Of a stretch of 64,000 nucleotides of DNA, positions 1 through 8,446 are shown in pieces. The notes beneath the pieces were generated by a model. That model did not search any database and was not told where the DNA came from. It saw nothing but the letters and a program-made list of their open reading frames with translations. The translations under genes and the position numbers were made by a program. Source of the DNA: GCA-003244245 sp049673305 (lineage in GTDB: Bacteria; Actinomycetota; Actinomycetes; Mycobacteriales; Pseudonocardiaceae); the NCBI GenBank assembly GCA_049673305.1, contig JBATXM010000256.1:55963-119962 (forward strand), read 5' to 3'. Within the stretch, counting starts at the first letter, position 1. Each line of letters opens with the position of its first letter.

Positions 1-138
1 GACGGCGGCTGCCGTCTCATTCAGAATGAGCACACCCTCGGGGAACAGCAGCACCGTCTCACCGCTGAGTGGATCGGTCCCGGTGCGCACTCCACGGCGC
101 AGCTGTGGCCGGTCAGTGAGCGACAACGTCACCGTCAT
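1..138 (-). CDS. pqqD: PQQ biosynthesis protein PqqD, partial
   Basis: PqqD is the small chaperone that carries the PqqA peptide to the radical-SAM enzyme PqqE. The first 46 codons are present and the gene runs off the left edge of the window. The reading frame gives a start MTVTLSLTDRP, then LLFPEGVLILNE and TAAAV, which match the PqqD pattern of a short beta region followed by 'LNETAAAI'. Its ATG overlaps the pqqC stop codon (ATGA), so the two are translationally coupled. pqqE would be expected just beyond the window. Confidence 0.85.
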   Translation of the reverse strand, partial: MTVTLSLTDRPQLRRGVRTGTDPLSGETVLLFPEGVLILNETAAAV

Positions 139-839
139 CGACGCTCCTGCAGCGCATGCTCGATGGTGTCGAGCATGCTCCATAAGACGTCAGTCTTAAA
201 CTCAAGGGCGCGCACCGCGGCGTCCTGGTCTTGTCGTGACGTACAGTGTGACAAGACGATATCCAGCGCGTCGGCGCATTCTTCCCGGGCTTGGCCGATG
301 CGGGAGTCAAAGTATTCTAGCGCGTTGTGGTCAAACCACGAGTAGTATCGTTTCAATGCGGCTGTCCGGGTGGCCATCGCCTGTGGTGCGAACAGCTCAG
401 TCAACGATGACGCGATGCCCTCGATCCATGGCCGTGTCCGCGCGAAGGTAACGTAGGAATCGACCGCGAAGCGCACCCCGGGTAGCACGTGCCGCTCGTC
501 GGTGACCTCCGCCCGGCTCAATCCTACCGCCTCCGCCAACACCAGCCACCGGGTACCGCCACCGGTACCGTCCGCGGTACCGTCGTGGTAGGAGATTCGC
601 GGCAGCCACCGTCGACGGATCTCGGGCAGCGGGCAGTTCGCGACGATGGCGGCGTCCTTTTGCGGCAGGCTTCGCTGGTAATACCACCGGTTGGCCACCC
701 AGGCCCGCAGCTGAGCCGGATCGAGCTCACCGGCGTCCATCCGCTGATGAAAGGGGTGCTTGTCCCAATAACTGCGCTCGGCGGCGCGGAGCATGCTCTC
801 GAACTCGGCACGATTTAACGCCGGCCGGTTTTCGCCCAT
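135..839 (-). CDS. pqqC: pyrroloquinoline-quinone synthase PqqC
   Basis: PqqC is the cofactorless oxidase that performs the last step of PQQ formation, the ring closure and eight-electron oxidation of AHQQ. The 234-residue product has the all-helical PqqC/TenA-like pattern: YWDKHPFHQRM near the N-terminus, WVANRWYYQRSLPQKDA around residues 47-63, and EYFDSRIGQAREE later. Length is close to the usual 240-250. It lies 14 bp after pqqB and overlaps pqqD, in the order pqqA-B-C-D on the minus strand. Cytoplasmic. Confidence 0.95.
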   Translation of the reverse strand: MGENRPALNRAEFESMLRAAERSYWDKHPFHQRMDAGELDPAQLRAWVANRWYYQRSLPQKDAAIVANCPLPEIRRRWLPRISYHDGTADGTGGGTRWLVLAEAVGLSRAEVTDERHVLPGVRFAVDSYVTFARTRPWIEGIASSLTELFAPQAMATRTAALKRYYSWFDHNALEYFDSRIGQAREECADALDIVLSHCTSRQDQDAAVRALEFKTDVLWSMLDTIEHALQERR

Positions 840-853
840 CTTTTCCCCCTGTG

Positions 854-1771
854 CTACAGCTCGTATTCGGCACCGTCTTGCGCAATGCTTGCACCAGCGT
901 TGGAGAGGAGCGCTCGTTCCGGCGCATCGTCGAACAGTATCGGATTGGTGTTGTTGAGGTGGGTGTACACGATGTGCGCATCGGTCCGCTGGCGAAGCAG
1001 CGTCAGGCTGCCCTGCGCACCGTTGACCGGCAGGTGGCCCATTGAGTGAGCTGTTGCGGTGCCGCGCCGGTGTTGACGCAGCTCGTCATCGGTCCAGAAC
1101 GTGCCATCCACCAGGACCAGATGCGCCCCGCCGAGCTGTTCGAGTAGGCTTTCGCCCAGCGCCGCTACTGAGGGCAGGAACACCACACAGCGAGCGGTAC
1201 GCTCGTCGGTGATCCGGTAACCGACGACGACACCGGTGCTCGGACCTCGGCCACGGGCATAGCGGGGCAACCGGCCGCTGGTGGCGTCGAGCGCCTCACA
1301 CCATAACGGCGAGGCGCCACCGTGGCGGTAGCGCAGCGCGAATCGCTCACCTGGCGCAACGTCGTGCCAGTGCACCACTGTGTAGCTTTCCAACGTCGGC
1401 AGCAGCCCGCACTGGGAAAGCAGGCTGCGCACCGCTGCGGTGCCGTACACGTGCAGTTCACTGGCCTGACGAAGCGACAGCAAACCCAGCGTGTGGTCGA
1501 GCTCGGCATCAGTAAGAAATACGCCGTGTAGTGGTGCTGTGGAATCGTCAGGCTCAGGCCACAGGGAGGCGCACTCGCGCAGCGCCCCATCGAGCTCTGG
1601 GCCGGCATTGCCGAGAAACCACTCACCACCACCGTCGCCGACGGCGATGGTGGACGAGCGTCGCGACGTCACTGGGCGCGAACCTGAGCGCGCGGCGGCG
1701 CATACTGGGCATCCGCAGTTCCATTGCGGTACTCCACCGCCGGCCGCGGAACCCAGGATGCGAACGAGCAT
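854..1771 (-). CDS. pqqB: PQQ biosynthesis protein PqqB (metallo-beta-lactamase fold)
   Basis: PqqB is a metallo-beta-lactamase-fold protein that acts on the Glu-Tyr-derived intermediate of PQQ synthesis. The 305-residue product has the family's cysteine cluster near the N-terminus (WNCGCPVCAAAR), the region FLTDAELDHTLGLL carrying metal-ligand-type Asp/His residues, and HSMGHLPV and YTHLNNTNPI near the C-terminus, all typical of PqqB. It starts 23 bp after the pqqA stop. Of this set, PqqB is the least essential in other bacteria. Confidence 0.95.
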   Translation of the reverse strand: MLVRILGSAAGGGVPQWNCGCPVCAAARSGSRPVTSRRSSTIAVGDGGGEWFLGNAGPELDGALRECASLWPEPDDSTAPLHGVFLTDAELDHTLGLLSLRQASELHVYGTAAVRSLLSQCGLLPTLESYTVVHWHDVAPGERFALRYRHGGASPLWCEALDATSGRLPRYARGRGPSTGVVVGYRITDERTARCVVFLPSVAALGESLLEQLGGAHLVLVDGTFWTDDELRQHRRGTATAHSMGHLPVNGAQGSLTLLRQRTDAHIVYTHLNNTNPILFDDAPERALLSNAGASIAQDGAEYEL

Positions 1772-1794
1772 CTCAGCTGAGCCAATTAATTATT

Positions 1795-1944
1795 CTAGCG
1801 CCGGCCCGCGTACATCGTGACTTCCATGGGGGTTTCCAGTCTTTCCCAGCTCGGCGCTATCCACCGCCGGCGTGCTCCTGGCGCGCTGTGGCTGATCTTC
1901 TCAGGGCCGGTCTTCTCGAGGTTGGCCTTCTCGGCAACGATCAT
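1795..1944 (-). CDS. pqqA: PQQ precursor peptide PqqA (49 aa)
   Basis: PqqA is the ribosomal peptide from which PQQ is made: PqqE cross-links a Glu and a Tyr spaced as E-x-x-x-Y. This ORF ends in WIAPSWERLETP then MEVTMYAGRR, so the conserved pair is E41 and Y45. The ATG has a clear ribosome-binding site (GTGGAGGT, about 6 nt upstream). At 49 residues it is longer than the roughly 23-30-residue proteobacterial PqqA, with a charged N-terminal leader. It is the first gene of the operon, directly before pqqB. Confidence 0.92.
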   Translation of the reverse strand: MIVAEKANLEKTGPEKISHSAPGARRRWIAPSWERLETPMEVTMYAGRR

Positions 1945-2047
1945 ATTCGACCTCCACTGGCCCCGAAGAAACGCTGTGAGTATTCATTACCAAGAATCGT
2001 GCAAGGCGACCTTCATGGTGACAGAATGTGTCGACCTATGTCAAGGA

Positions 2048-2086
2048 TCACGCGGCCGGCGGCGCGGACAGCCGCCGGCCGCGTGA
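2048..2086. terminator. perfect 16-bp stem-loop terminator
   Basis: A perfect 16-bp inverted repeat (arms 2048-2063 and 2071-2086, beginning TCACGCGGCCGG) with a 7-nt loop. It lies 17 bp beyond the stop codon of the haem peroxidase and upstream of pqqA. It should end peroxidase transcription before the PQQ operon. There is no strong U-tract, as is common in actinobacteria. Confidence 0.8.
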
Positions 2087-2102
2087 GGTTGCTTGCCGAC
2101 TC

Positions 2103-3599
2103 CTACTTGACGACCCCGGCGAAGCGCAGCAGCTCAGCGATGCCGAAGCGGCCCTCGCTGTTGGCCAGCGTTGGTGTCCAGATCGGGTAGGTGGACCGGT
2201 ACGAGATCGGGTCGGCATCGAGGAGCCCGAGCAGGACCTCGGTGACGATCAGAGCGCCGACCGCCCCGAGCCGGCCACCATTATGCTGCACATCGGCTTC
2301 TCGGAGAATGTAGTACCACAGGTAGATCGGCCCGGTGGTGCCCAGCTCGGCGTCGCTGAGCGGAACCTGACCGATCTTGTGGGCGATGTCCTGGGCGGAG
2401 GGCAATTCCTGGGCTTCGCTGCGGAGCAGGTTGCGCACTACCAGTGACCGCAGTTGGCGGCCGACCTCCGCCGGTACGTCCGTGATGGGGGGCAGGTCCA
2501 GCAGTCGGGTGTTGAGTTTGGCTTCGATCCGTTTGGCCCGCTGTGGGACGCGGTCTTCATCAATGGCAAAGAAATGCGTGAAGTCCACCGCGAACTCCGG
2601 CGCCACCGCGCCGCCCCGCAGGTCGGTGCGCTCATGCGGGTCGGCTGGGGGTAGCGGGATCATGCCGGTGGTCGGGTCTGGCAGCGGGAACAACGACAGC
2701 GTGTACTGGTCGTTGATCGTGTATTCGGAGCGGATCGTGGGGTGCATGAAGCGGAACGCGGCAACGGCGAACTCGACCGGAATGAACGGGTGGCCCTCGG
2801 GCGCATAGAACTGCAGCCCGTCGCGGTCGACCCGGTCCACGCTGTCCTGGCCGACAACCAGTGGCAGGTACTCATGCACGATGATCCACTGGAAGTGCCA
2901 GCGCACGATCTGCTGGGCTTTGTCGAACAGGTCGTCGTAGTAGGTCCGCACGGCGAGCAACTGGTCGATGGACGCGTTCGGGGGCGGCGGGGGGGCGTTT
3001 GGGTCCGGGGGCGGCGGAAAATGATTACCGAACACATCGGTGATCTCTCCAGCCATCAGGGCGTCTACGACCCGGTTGTGGAATTTGATGAATGACAGAT
3101 GGATCTGGTTCAGGAGCAGGTTCTCGTCGTTGCGCGGGTCACCAATAAGGGGCACGCCAGCGGAGGTGCGCCCGAAATCCGCCCCATCGGAGGAAAGCAC
3201 GAGTTTGGTGTTGTGCGAGGTCGTGTCATACAGCAGGGGGCTCGCGACCGGACCGGAGCCGTAGAGGTGGTCCAGGTCCAGCATGGGCGGGCGGAAGTTG
3301 GTCACCGCCTCTGGGTCGATCTGCCGGCCGAGCTGCCCGGTGACGTCGAAGGTGATGTTGTGGTCGATGAACTGCCCGATGAAGGTGAATCCCGCATCGA
3401 GCGTGGGGCTGTCTTGTGCGTCGGTGGTTTCCCCGCCGTCCATCAGCCCGCCGGGCAGACCGAACTCTTCGGCCATCGCGAGGCCGGTCGGAGGCCGAGG
3501 GTCCAAGGTGGGGAACAACCGGCCGAATCGGCCCGTCGGTGGATTAACGCCCCGAGGGACGTCAAGGCCACGAACCTCAAATCCATGCCGTGCTTGCAT
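2103..3599 (-). CDS. animal-type haem peroxidase family protein
   Basis: A bacterial member of the peroxidase-cyclooxygenase (animal haem peroxidase) superfamily, using H2O2 to oxidise organic or halide substrates. The distal haem motif FIGQFIDHNITFD (His about residue 80) and the proximal region FRFMHPTIRSEY (His about residue 285) are present, together with SFIKFHNRVVD, equivalent to the REHNR motif. A proline-rich insert (about residues 200-220) varies in this family. I chose the ATG at 3599 because AGGAGG lies 6 nt upstream; the frame remains open to 3674. No signal peptide is evident from this start. Substrate unknown. Confidence 0.88.
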   Translation of the reverse strand: MQARHGFEVRGLDVPRGVNPPTGRFGRLFPTLDPRPPTGLAMAEEFGLPGGLMDGGETTDAQDSPTLDAGFTFIGQFIDHNITFDVTGQLGRQIDPEAVTNFRPPMLDLDHLYGSGPVASPLLYDTTSHNTKLVLSSDGADFGRTSAGVPLIGDPRNDENLLLNQIHLSFIKFHNRVVDALMAGEITDVFGNHFPPPPDPNAPPPPPNASIDQLLAVRTYYDDLFDKAQQIVRWHFQWIIVHEYLPLVVGQDSVDRVDRDGLQFYAPEGHPFIPVEFAVAAFRFMHPTIRSEYTINDQYTLSLFPLPDPTTGMIPLPPADPHERTDLRGGAVAPEFAVDFTHFFAIDEDRVPQRAKRIEAKLNTRLLDLPPITDVPAEVGRQLRSLVVRNLLRSEAQELPSAQDIAHKIGQVPLSDAELGTTGPIYLWYYILREADVQHNGGRLGAVGALIVTEVLLGLLDADPISYRSTYPIWTPTLANSEGRFGIAELLRFAGVVK

Positions 3600-3947
3600 G
3601 ATGCCTCCTGAACATAGGAACGTTTGTTGTCGATCACCTCGGGCTCCGGCGACTAAGGATAAGAGGAAGAACAACGCCTGTTAGATACGTCACGATCAGC
3701 CCCGATCGGGTGAATCTGTACTGCGGGCGGAGCGCCTTGGAATCGTGGACCTTCCTCTTGTGAGGGACGCCCTGACAAAACTCGCGACAGCGTCTCCCCG
3801 GCGGCCGCCAATGTTCAGGGTCGTCCCGATGACACCGACTCGGCGCGCCGCCCACACTGGTATCCCATGGGCCACCACCGACGACACACCGTGTCATTCA
3901 CCACCTCGGGTCCATCTCCCGTACTTGTTACGCAAGGAGTTATGAGC
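3600..3947. other. divergent intergenic region, peroxidase / DoxX
   Basis: A 348-bp divergent promoter region with no convincing gene; the short ORFs across it lack family features. It holds the ribosome-binding sites of both flanking genes (AGGAGG for the peroxidase, AAGGAG at 3934-3939 for the DoxX-like gene) and the 13-bp element shared with the 7.4-7.6 kb intergenic region. Confidence 0.6.
3702..3714 (-). promoter_or_regulatory. shared promoter element TTCACCCGATCGG, copy 1
   Basis: On the minus strand this reads TTCACCCGATCGG, about 100 bp upstream of the peroxidase ATG. The identical 13-mer recurs at 7483-7495, at nearly the same distance upstream of the LAL regulator. The core CCGATCGG is a palindrome. 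It may be a -35-type element or an operator; that role is inference. Confidence 0.45.
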
Positions 3948-4547
3948 ATGCAGACTGAGGTCTATACCGAGGAGACGGCATCACCGGTACGTCCGGACAC
4001 GTTCGCCGAAGACACCCACGACGACGTCATCAGTCCAAAAAATAGTATTGCGCTCAGGACGCTTGGCGTGGTCGAAGAGTGGGAATCCGCTATTCACCGC
4101 TGGCTGATGCGTTACAGCATCACCGCGTTGCGCATCAGTATGGGGGCGGTGATCCTTGGGTTCGGCTTCCTGAAATATTTTCCGGGCGTCAGCCCAGCCG
4201 AGGATCTTGTCCTGGCCGCCACCCGAGTGCTGACTTTTGGGTTGCTGCCTGACGGCCTGGTCATGGTTCTTCTCGCCACGCTGGAGTGCACGATCGGGCT
4301 GTTGCTGATCACTGGGCGGTGGCTGCGCCTGACCAGCTACCTCCTGACATCCTGGCTCTTGGGCATCCTCTCCCCGATTGTGCTGTTACCGGGGCGGATA
4401 TTTGCTGGGCCCGGCCACATGCCCACCCTGGAAGGCCAGTACGTCCTCAAAGACGTGATCCTGTTTGCTGCGGCTATGGTGATCGCTACCACAGTCCGCG
4501 GCGGTGCGCTCACCGATGGTGAGCACCGTGGCTTACAGACCAAGTAG
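3948..4547 (+). CDS. DoxX-like integral membrane protein
   Basis: A membrane protein of about 199 residues. After an acidic N-terminal tail of about 60 residues come four hydrophobic segments: ALRISMGAVILGFGFLKY, LVMVLLATLECTIGLLLITG, LLTSWLLGILSPIVLLPG and VILFAAAMVIATTV. This is the four-helix DoxX/DUF417 pattern of proteins linked to quinone redox chemistry or stress. The ATG at 3948 is preferred because AAGGAG lies 8 nt upstream; an ATG at 3942 is in frame but too close. It is divergent from the peroxidase, and the pair may share control. Exact role unknown. Confidence 0.75.
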   Translation: MQTEVYTEETASPVRPDTFAEDTHDDVISPKNSIALRTLGVVEEWESAIHRWLMRYSITALRISMGAVILGFGFLKYFPGVSPAEDLVLAATRVLTFGLLPDGLVMVLLATLECTIGLLLITGRWLRLTSYLLTSWLLGILSPIVLLPGRIFAGPGHMPTLEGQYVLKDVILFAAAMVIATTVRGGALTDGEHRGLQTK

Positions 4548-4551
4548 CTCT

Positions 4552-4575
4552 GGGGGGCGGGCAAGCCCGCCCCCC
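4552..4575. terminator. bidirectional terminator
   Basis: A perfect 11-bp GC stem (GGGGGGCGGGC / GCCCGCCCCCC) with a 2-nt gap at the centre, placed between the convergent DoxX-like and LAL-regulator stop codons. It should act in both directions. Confidence 0.8.
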
Positions 4576-4589
4576 ACGACAGCGACCGG

Positions 4590-7388
4590 TTAGGCAGTTC
4601 GTTCATCCGTGTCGGGGTTGGTGCTGCTGAGCTGCCAACGGCTGCGGATGCCGAGTTTTTGATAGATGTGTCCGAGATGGGTCTCCACTGTCTTGATGGA
4701 GAGATGGAGCTGTTGAGCGATCTCCCGGTTGGTTCGGCCGGCCCTGGCGAGCTGGGCGACGGTGGCCTCCTGGGGGCTGAGCTCGTCGGGGCTCCGGGTG
4801 CGGGTGCGCCCACCAGCCCGTCGCCACTCGGCCTGCGCGCGGTTGGCATGCCAACCGGCTCCACATGCCTGCGCGAGGTGAACCGCCTCCGCGAGCAGCA
4901 CCCGCGCCTGAGTGGTCTCACCGCCACGGGTCAAGAAGGCACCGTAGTCGGTCAGTGTCTGGGCCCGGGCCAGCGGCATGGGCAGCCCGTCGTGGAGCTC
5001 GAGCGCTTGAGTGAAGTAGGTCCGCGCGAGTGCTTGGTCCCCGGCGCGCTCGGCGAGGGCGGCTTGTCCGGTGGCCACGACGATTTTCGGCCACCGGCTG
5101 GGAAGCGCCACGCCGCGCTGCGCGACCCAGTCGATCACCTGCTGCGCGTCGGTGTCTCGGCCATCGGCGAGGTGGGCGGCGATCGCATCGGATGCCCACA
5201 GCAGGTGCGACGGGTCGTTCTCGCCGGTGCGCTCAGCCCACTGCTGGAGCTGGGCGAACAGCTCGCATGCCGTATCAGGATCGCCTTGCCGGTGGGCGAG
5301 GACTCCCCGCACGTGAAGTTCCATTCCTTCGGCACGGTGCAGGCGGTAGCGATCGTGGGAGACCGTGGTCGCCAGCTGCGCGCAGCACAGCGCCGCCTGC
5401 TCCAGATGCCCTTGCTCAAGAAGGACCAACGCGCGGTAGGTGATGGCGAGGGGGGACAGGTAAGGAGGCAACAGCTCGGCGAGCTCGCTGAGGCGATCGG
5501 CGAGAGTGAGCGCCTCATTCAACCGGCCCAGCCGGCACAGGCCGTCGATCCACGCGATCGCCACCCGGACCAGAGTGTTTGGTTCGCATCGGCGTTCGGC
5601 TGAGCTCAAGATCTCGGTGAGGAACCGTTCGGCGTCGGTGAACCGCTCCGCCTGCACGGCCACGGTGGCGTAGCTGAGCGCGGGATGCCGGTATCTGTGC
5701 CGGTCGATGGACCGCGAGGTGGGGATGAGATCCACCCTGGTCATGGCGGCGGTCGCTGCCGTCACGAGACCGTCAGGGTCGCCGCAGCGATAGGCGAGCG
5801 CGCCCCAGGCCGCCTGGGCCGAGGCCTGCATCACCCCGCTGGCCGTGGCCAGCTCGGCGGCCCGGTGCGCCCACGGTAGCGCGGCCCGGGGGCCGGACAG
5901 TGTCTGGTGCTGAAAGACCTGGTCGAGCAGGGCTCCGATGGCGAGTTCGGGATGCTCCGGTTCGGCCAGAGCCACCGCTGATTCATAGCAGGCGGCGGCG
6001 CGTTCCACCTGGCCGATGGCGAAGCTGGCTTGCCCGAGCTCGCGCAAGACGGCGATACGGTCTGCGATGGACAGCGCTGGGAGATGTAAGAGCCGCTCGT
6101 AGGTGGTGATCGCCTCCTCGCTGGCGCCGTCCGCGACCAGTGCCGTGCCCAAGTCGAAGAGCAGTTCCGCCGGCGCGTCCTCACCGGCGAGCCGCATGCC
6201 GGCTTCCAGGTGCTGGCGGGCGGCGCGGACCGCACCCAACCGCAGCGCCGCACGCCCCGCCCGGCCCACCGTGGACACCGCCTCAGCGTCACCGGCCAGG
6301 TGCGCGGCCACCGCATGCTCCGTAGCCTCGGCCGGATGTGCCCCAGCGGCAACCAGGGCACGGAAAGCGGCCGCGTGCAGATCTCTGCGCACCGGAGGCG
6401 CGATGTCCTCGTACACTCCCTGCCGGATCAGCGCATGGGTGAACCGCGCCCACCCGTCGTCGGCCTCGTACAGGAGGCCGCCGCGGAACAGGCCATCGAT
6501 CTCGGTAGCGGCCTCGGTGGCGGACAGCCCGGCCACCTCCGTGGCGATGGCGGCCCGAAATCGGATCCCTAGCACGCTCGCCGCCTGCAGATAGCGCCGC
6601 CCGGCCGCACCGACCCCGACGAAGCGGGAGAACCAGGTCTGCTCCTCGGAAAGCTTCCCGCTCCGGCGTAGCTCGCCAGCGACCTGTTCCACCAGCAACG
6701 GGTTGCCACCGCACAGGTCGATGGCCTGGTCCACGACCGTGGCCGGAACCTGCTTGCTCACCTGGGAACGCAGCAGCTCCCGAGTGGCAACGGTGCTCAA
6801 CGGGGCCAGCGAGTGGATCGTGGCCAACCCTTGGGCAGCCAGATCCTGCGCAGAGGTGACCGCCTCCGTTGGCCAGGGCCGGGTGGTGGCGATCAGCGCC
6901 ACTGGCAGGGAGGCCAGCCGACGGCAGAGCAGATGGATTACGGTCAGTGAGTCCGGATCCGACCAGTGCAGGTCGTCCAGCGCCACCAGCAGCGGGCGGA
7001 CCGCAGCTTCCCGTACCCCACGGAGAATGCCGTAGAAGCGGGCCGGCGCGGAGAGGTCGGCGGCCTCGCCGCCGTCAGCGTCCAGCGCCATGGCCTCACC
7101 GGAAAGCTTTCCCTCGAGCAGATGATCGAGGGCCTGGCCAATCAGACCGAATGGCAACACCGACTCTACCTGGTCCCCGCGCCCGATACCGACCGCGAAC
7201 TGCGGTCTTGCCACGGTGACCGCGTGCTCAAGCACGGTGGTTTTGCCCAACCCGGCTGGCCCCACGACGAAGAGCGCGCCACCTCGGCCCGCACGGGCGC
7301 TGTTGAGCAGCCGCTCCAGCGCGTCCAGCACGTCACCGCGCTCAGCCATCCCGGTGGTGGCCCGTTGATCGCCTCCGGTCCTGACCAT
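4590..7388 (-). CDS. LuxR-family AAA ATPase regulator (LAL/MalT type)
   Basis: A large ATP-dependent transcription activator of about 932 residues. The N-terminal AAA/NACHT-like ATPase has Walker A GPAGLGKT (residues 43-50) and a Walker B-like LLVALDDLHW near residue 130. A long helical-repeat middle follows. The C-terminal LuxR HTH reads LSPQEATVAQLARAG ... SIKTVETHLGHIYQKLG. I chose the ATG at 7388 (MVRTGG) because AGAAGGAT lies just upstream; an ATG at 7409 is possible. It is divergent from the aromatic hydroxylase, an obvious candidate target. The inducer is unknown. Confidence 0.88.
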   Translation of the reverse strand: MVRTGGDQRATTGMAERGDVLDALERLLNSARAGRGGALFVVGPAGLGKTTVLEHAVTVARPQFAVGIGRGDQVESVLPFGLIGQALDHLLEGKLSGEAMALDADGGEAADLSAPARFYGILRGVREAAVRPLLVALDDLHWSDPDSLTVIHLLCRRLASLPVALIATTRPWPTEAVTSAQDLAAQGLATIHSLAPLSTVATRELLRSQVSKQVPATVVDQAIDLCGGNPLLVEQVAGELRRSGKLSEEQTWFSRFVGVGAAGRRYLQAASVLGIRFRAAIATEVAGLSATEAATEIDGLFRGGLLYEADDGWARFTHALIRQGVYEDIAPPVRRDLHAAAFRALVAAGAHPAEATEHAVAAHLAGDAEAVSTVGRAGRAALRLGAVRAARQHLEAGMRLAGEDAPAELLFDLGTALVADGASEEAITTYERLLHLPALSIADRIAVLRELGQASFAIGQVERAAACYESAVALAEPEHPELAIGALLDQVFQHQTLSGPRAALPWAHRAAELATASGVMQASAQAAWGALAYRCGDPDGLVTAATAAMTRVDLIPTSRSIDRHRYRHPALSYATVAVQAERFTDAERFLTEILSSAERRCEPNTLVRVAIAWIDGLCRLGRLNEALTLADRLSELAELLPPYLSPLAITYRALVLLEQGHLEQAALCCAQLATTVSHDRYRLHRAEGMELHVRGVLAHRQGDPDTACELFAQLQQWAERTGENDPSHLLWASDAIAAHLADGRDTDAQQVIDWVAQRGVALPSRWPKIVVATGQAALAERAGDQALARTYFTQALELHDGLPMPLARAQTLTDYGAFLTRGGETTQARVLLAEAVHLAQACGAGWHANRAQAEWRRAGGRTRTRSPDELSPQEATVAQLARAGRTNREIAQQLHLSIKTVETHLGHIYQKLGIRSRWQLSSTNPDTDERTA

Positions 7389-7482
7389 GATGATCCTTCT
7401 GCGGTTCATGCACGGGCCTGTTGAGCTGGCCCTGTGAGGAACGAGGATGCGTAACGTCCGATAAGTACATCGTGCCTAGCGG

Positions 7483-7495
7483 CCGATCGGGTGAA
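7483..7495 (-). promoter_or_regulatory. shared promoter element TTCACCCGATCGG, copy 2
   Basis: Second exact copy of the 13-mer at 3702-3714, here about 95 bp upstream of the LAL regulator start and about 94 bp upstream of the divergent hydroxylase start. Both copies point the same way relative to a minus-strand gene. Confidence 0.45.
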
Positions 7496-7588
7496 CGCCG
7501 AGAAAAGGTGATACGGAGCCAGACCGGCTGCGGGTCTGCGTGAGGTGCTCCGGTTGAATGTTGGAGCCTGCAGGCGGAGGCTGTCGTT

Positions 7589-8434
7589 ATGGTCTCGCCC
7601 AGCGCACCCCCCCGAGGTGAGCTCCCCAAGGATCATCCAGGATTGCGCGACCCGGCGTACCGCGAGCGCCGGGCCCGGATCGCTGAGGTCGGCGCCGCCT
7701 ACCGCCGCGGCGATCTGATTCCGGACGTCACCTACAGCGCCCAGGAGGACGAGGTCTGGCGGGTGGTGTCCGCTGAGCTCGCCGGCAAGCACCGGGAGTA
7801 CGCCTGCGCCGAGTACCTCGCCGGCGCGAGCCGGCTCGTCCTTCCCACGGAGCGTGTTCCGCAACTACGGGAAGTCGATGAGCGGGTATACGGCCTCACT
7901 GGCTTCCACATCAACCCAGTGCCTGGCCTCGTGCCGACCCGAGTCTTCTACGGGGCGCTCGCGGAGCGCAGGTTCCTCTCGACTCAGTACATCCGCCATT
8001 ACTCGGTGCCCTTCTACACACCGGAGCCGGATATCGTCCATGAGATCATCGGGCACGCCACCATGCTGGCCAGCCCGGTGTTCGCCGAGCTCTATGAGCT
8101 AGCTGGGCGGGCGTCGCTGCGCGCCACGGCCGCCGTCTCGCTCGATGTCTTCAGCCGCGTCTTTTGGTTCACCCTCGAGTTCGGTGTGGTCCACGAGAAC
8201 AGTGCGGTGAAGGCATACGGCGCCGGTCTCCTGTCGTCCTACGGTGAGATCGAGGCGTTCCGCGATGCGGAGATCCGGGAGTGGAGCCTTCCCGCCATGG
8301 TGATGCAGGAGTACGACATCACGCATTACCAGCCGGTGCTGTTCGCGGCCACGTCGTTCGAGCAGATGATCTCGGATCTCCATGCGTTCTTCTCGTCCTA
8401 CGACGACAAGACATGCGACCAGCTGCTCACCTGA
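7589..8434 (+). CDS. aromatic amino acid hydroxylase (phenylalanine 4-monooxygenase family)
   Basis: A pterin-dependent, non-haem iron hydroxylase of 281 residues, the size of monofunctional bacterial phenylalanine hydroxylases. The iron-binding facial triad is visible: HEIIGH gives H151 and H156, and E197 lies in FWFTLEFG. LSSYGE and YDITHYQPVLF are also typical. GGAGG sits 8 nt before the ATG. Substrate (Phe, Tyr or Trp, or meta-hydroxylation) cannot be fixed from sequence. It is divergent from the LAL regulator and convergent with mycothione reductase 12 bp away. Confidence 0.9.
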   Translation: MVSPSAPPRGELPKDHPGLRDPAYRERRARIAEVGAAYRRGDLIPDVTYSAQEDEVWRVVSAELAGKHREYACAEYLAGASRLVLPTERVPQLREVDERVYGLTGFHINPVPGLVPTRVFYGALAERRFLSTQYIRHYSVPFYTPEPDIVHEIIGHATMLASPVFAELYELAGRASLRATAAVSLDVFSRVFWFTLEFGVVHENSAVKAYGAGLLSSYGEIEAFRDAEIREWSLPAMVMQEYDITHYQPVLFAATSFEQMISDLHAFFSSYDDKTCDQLLT

Positions 8435-8446
8435 CGGGCGATCAGC

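Noticed and set aside
4659..5603. 314-codon plus-strand ORF
   Set aside because: Antisense to the LAL regulator, no motif; a shadow.
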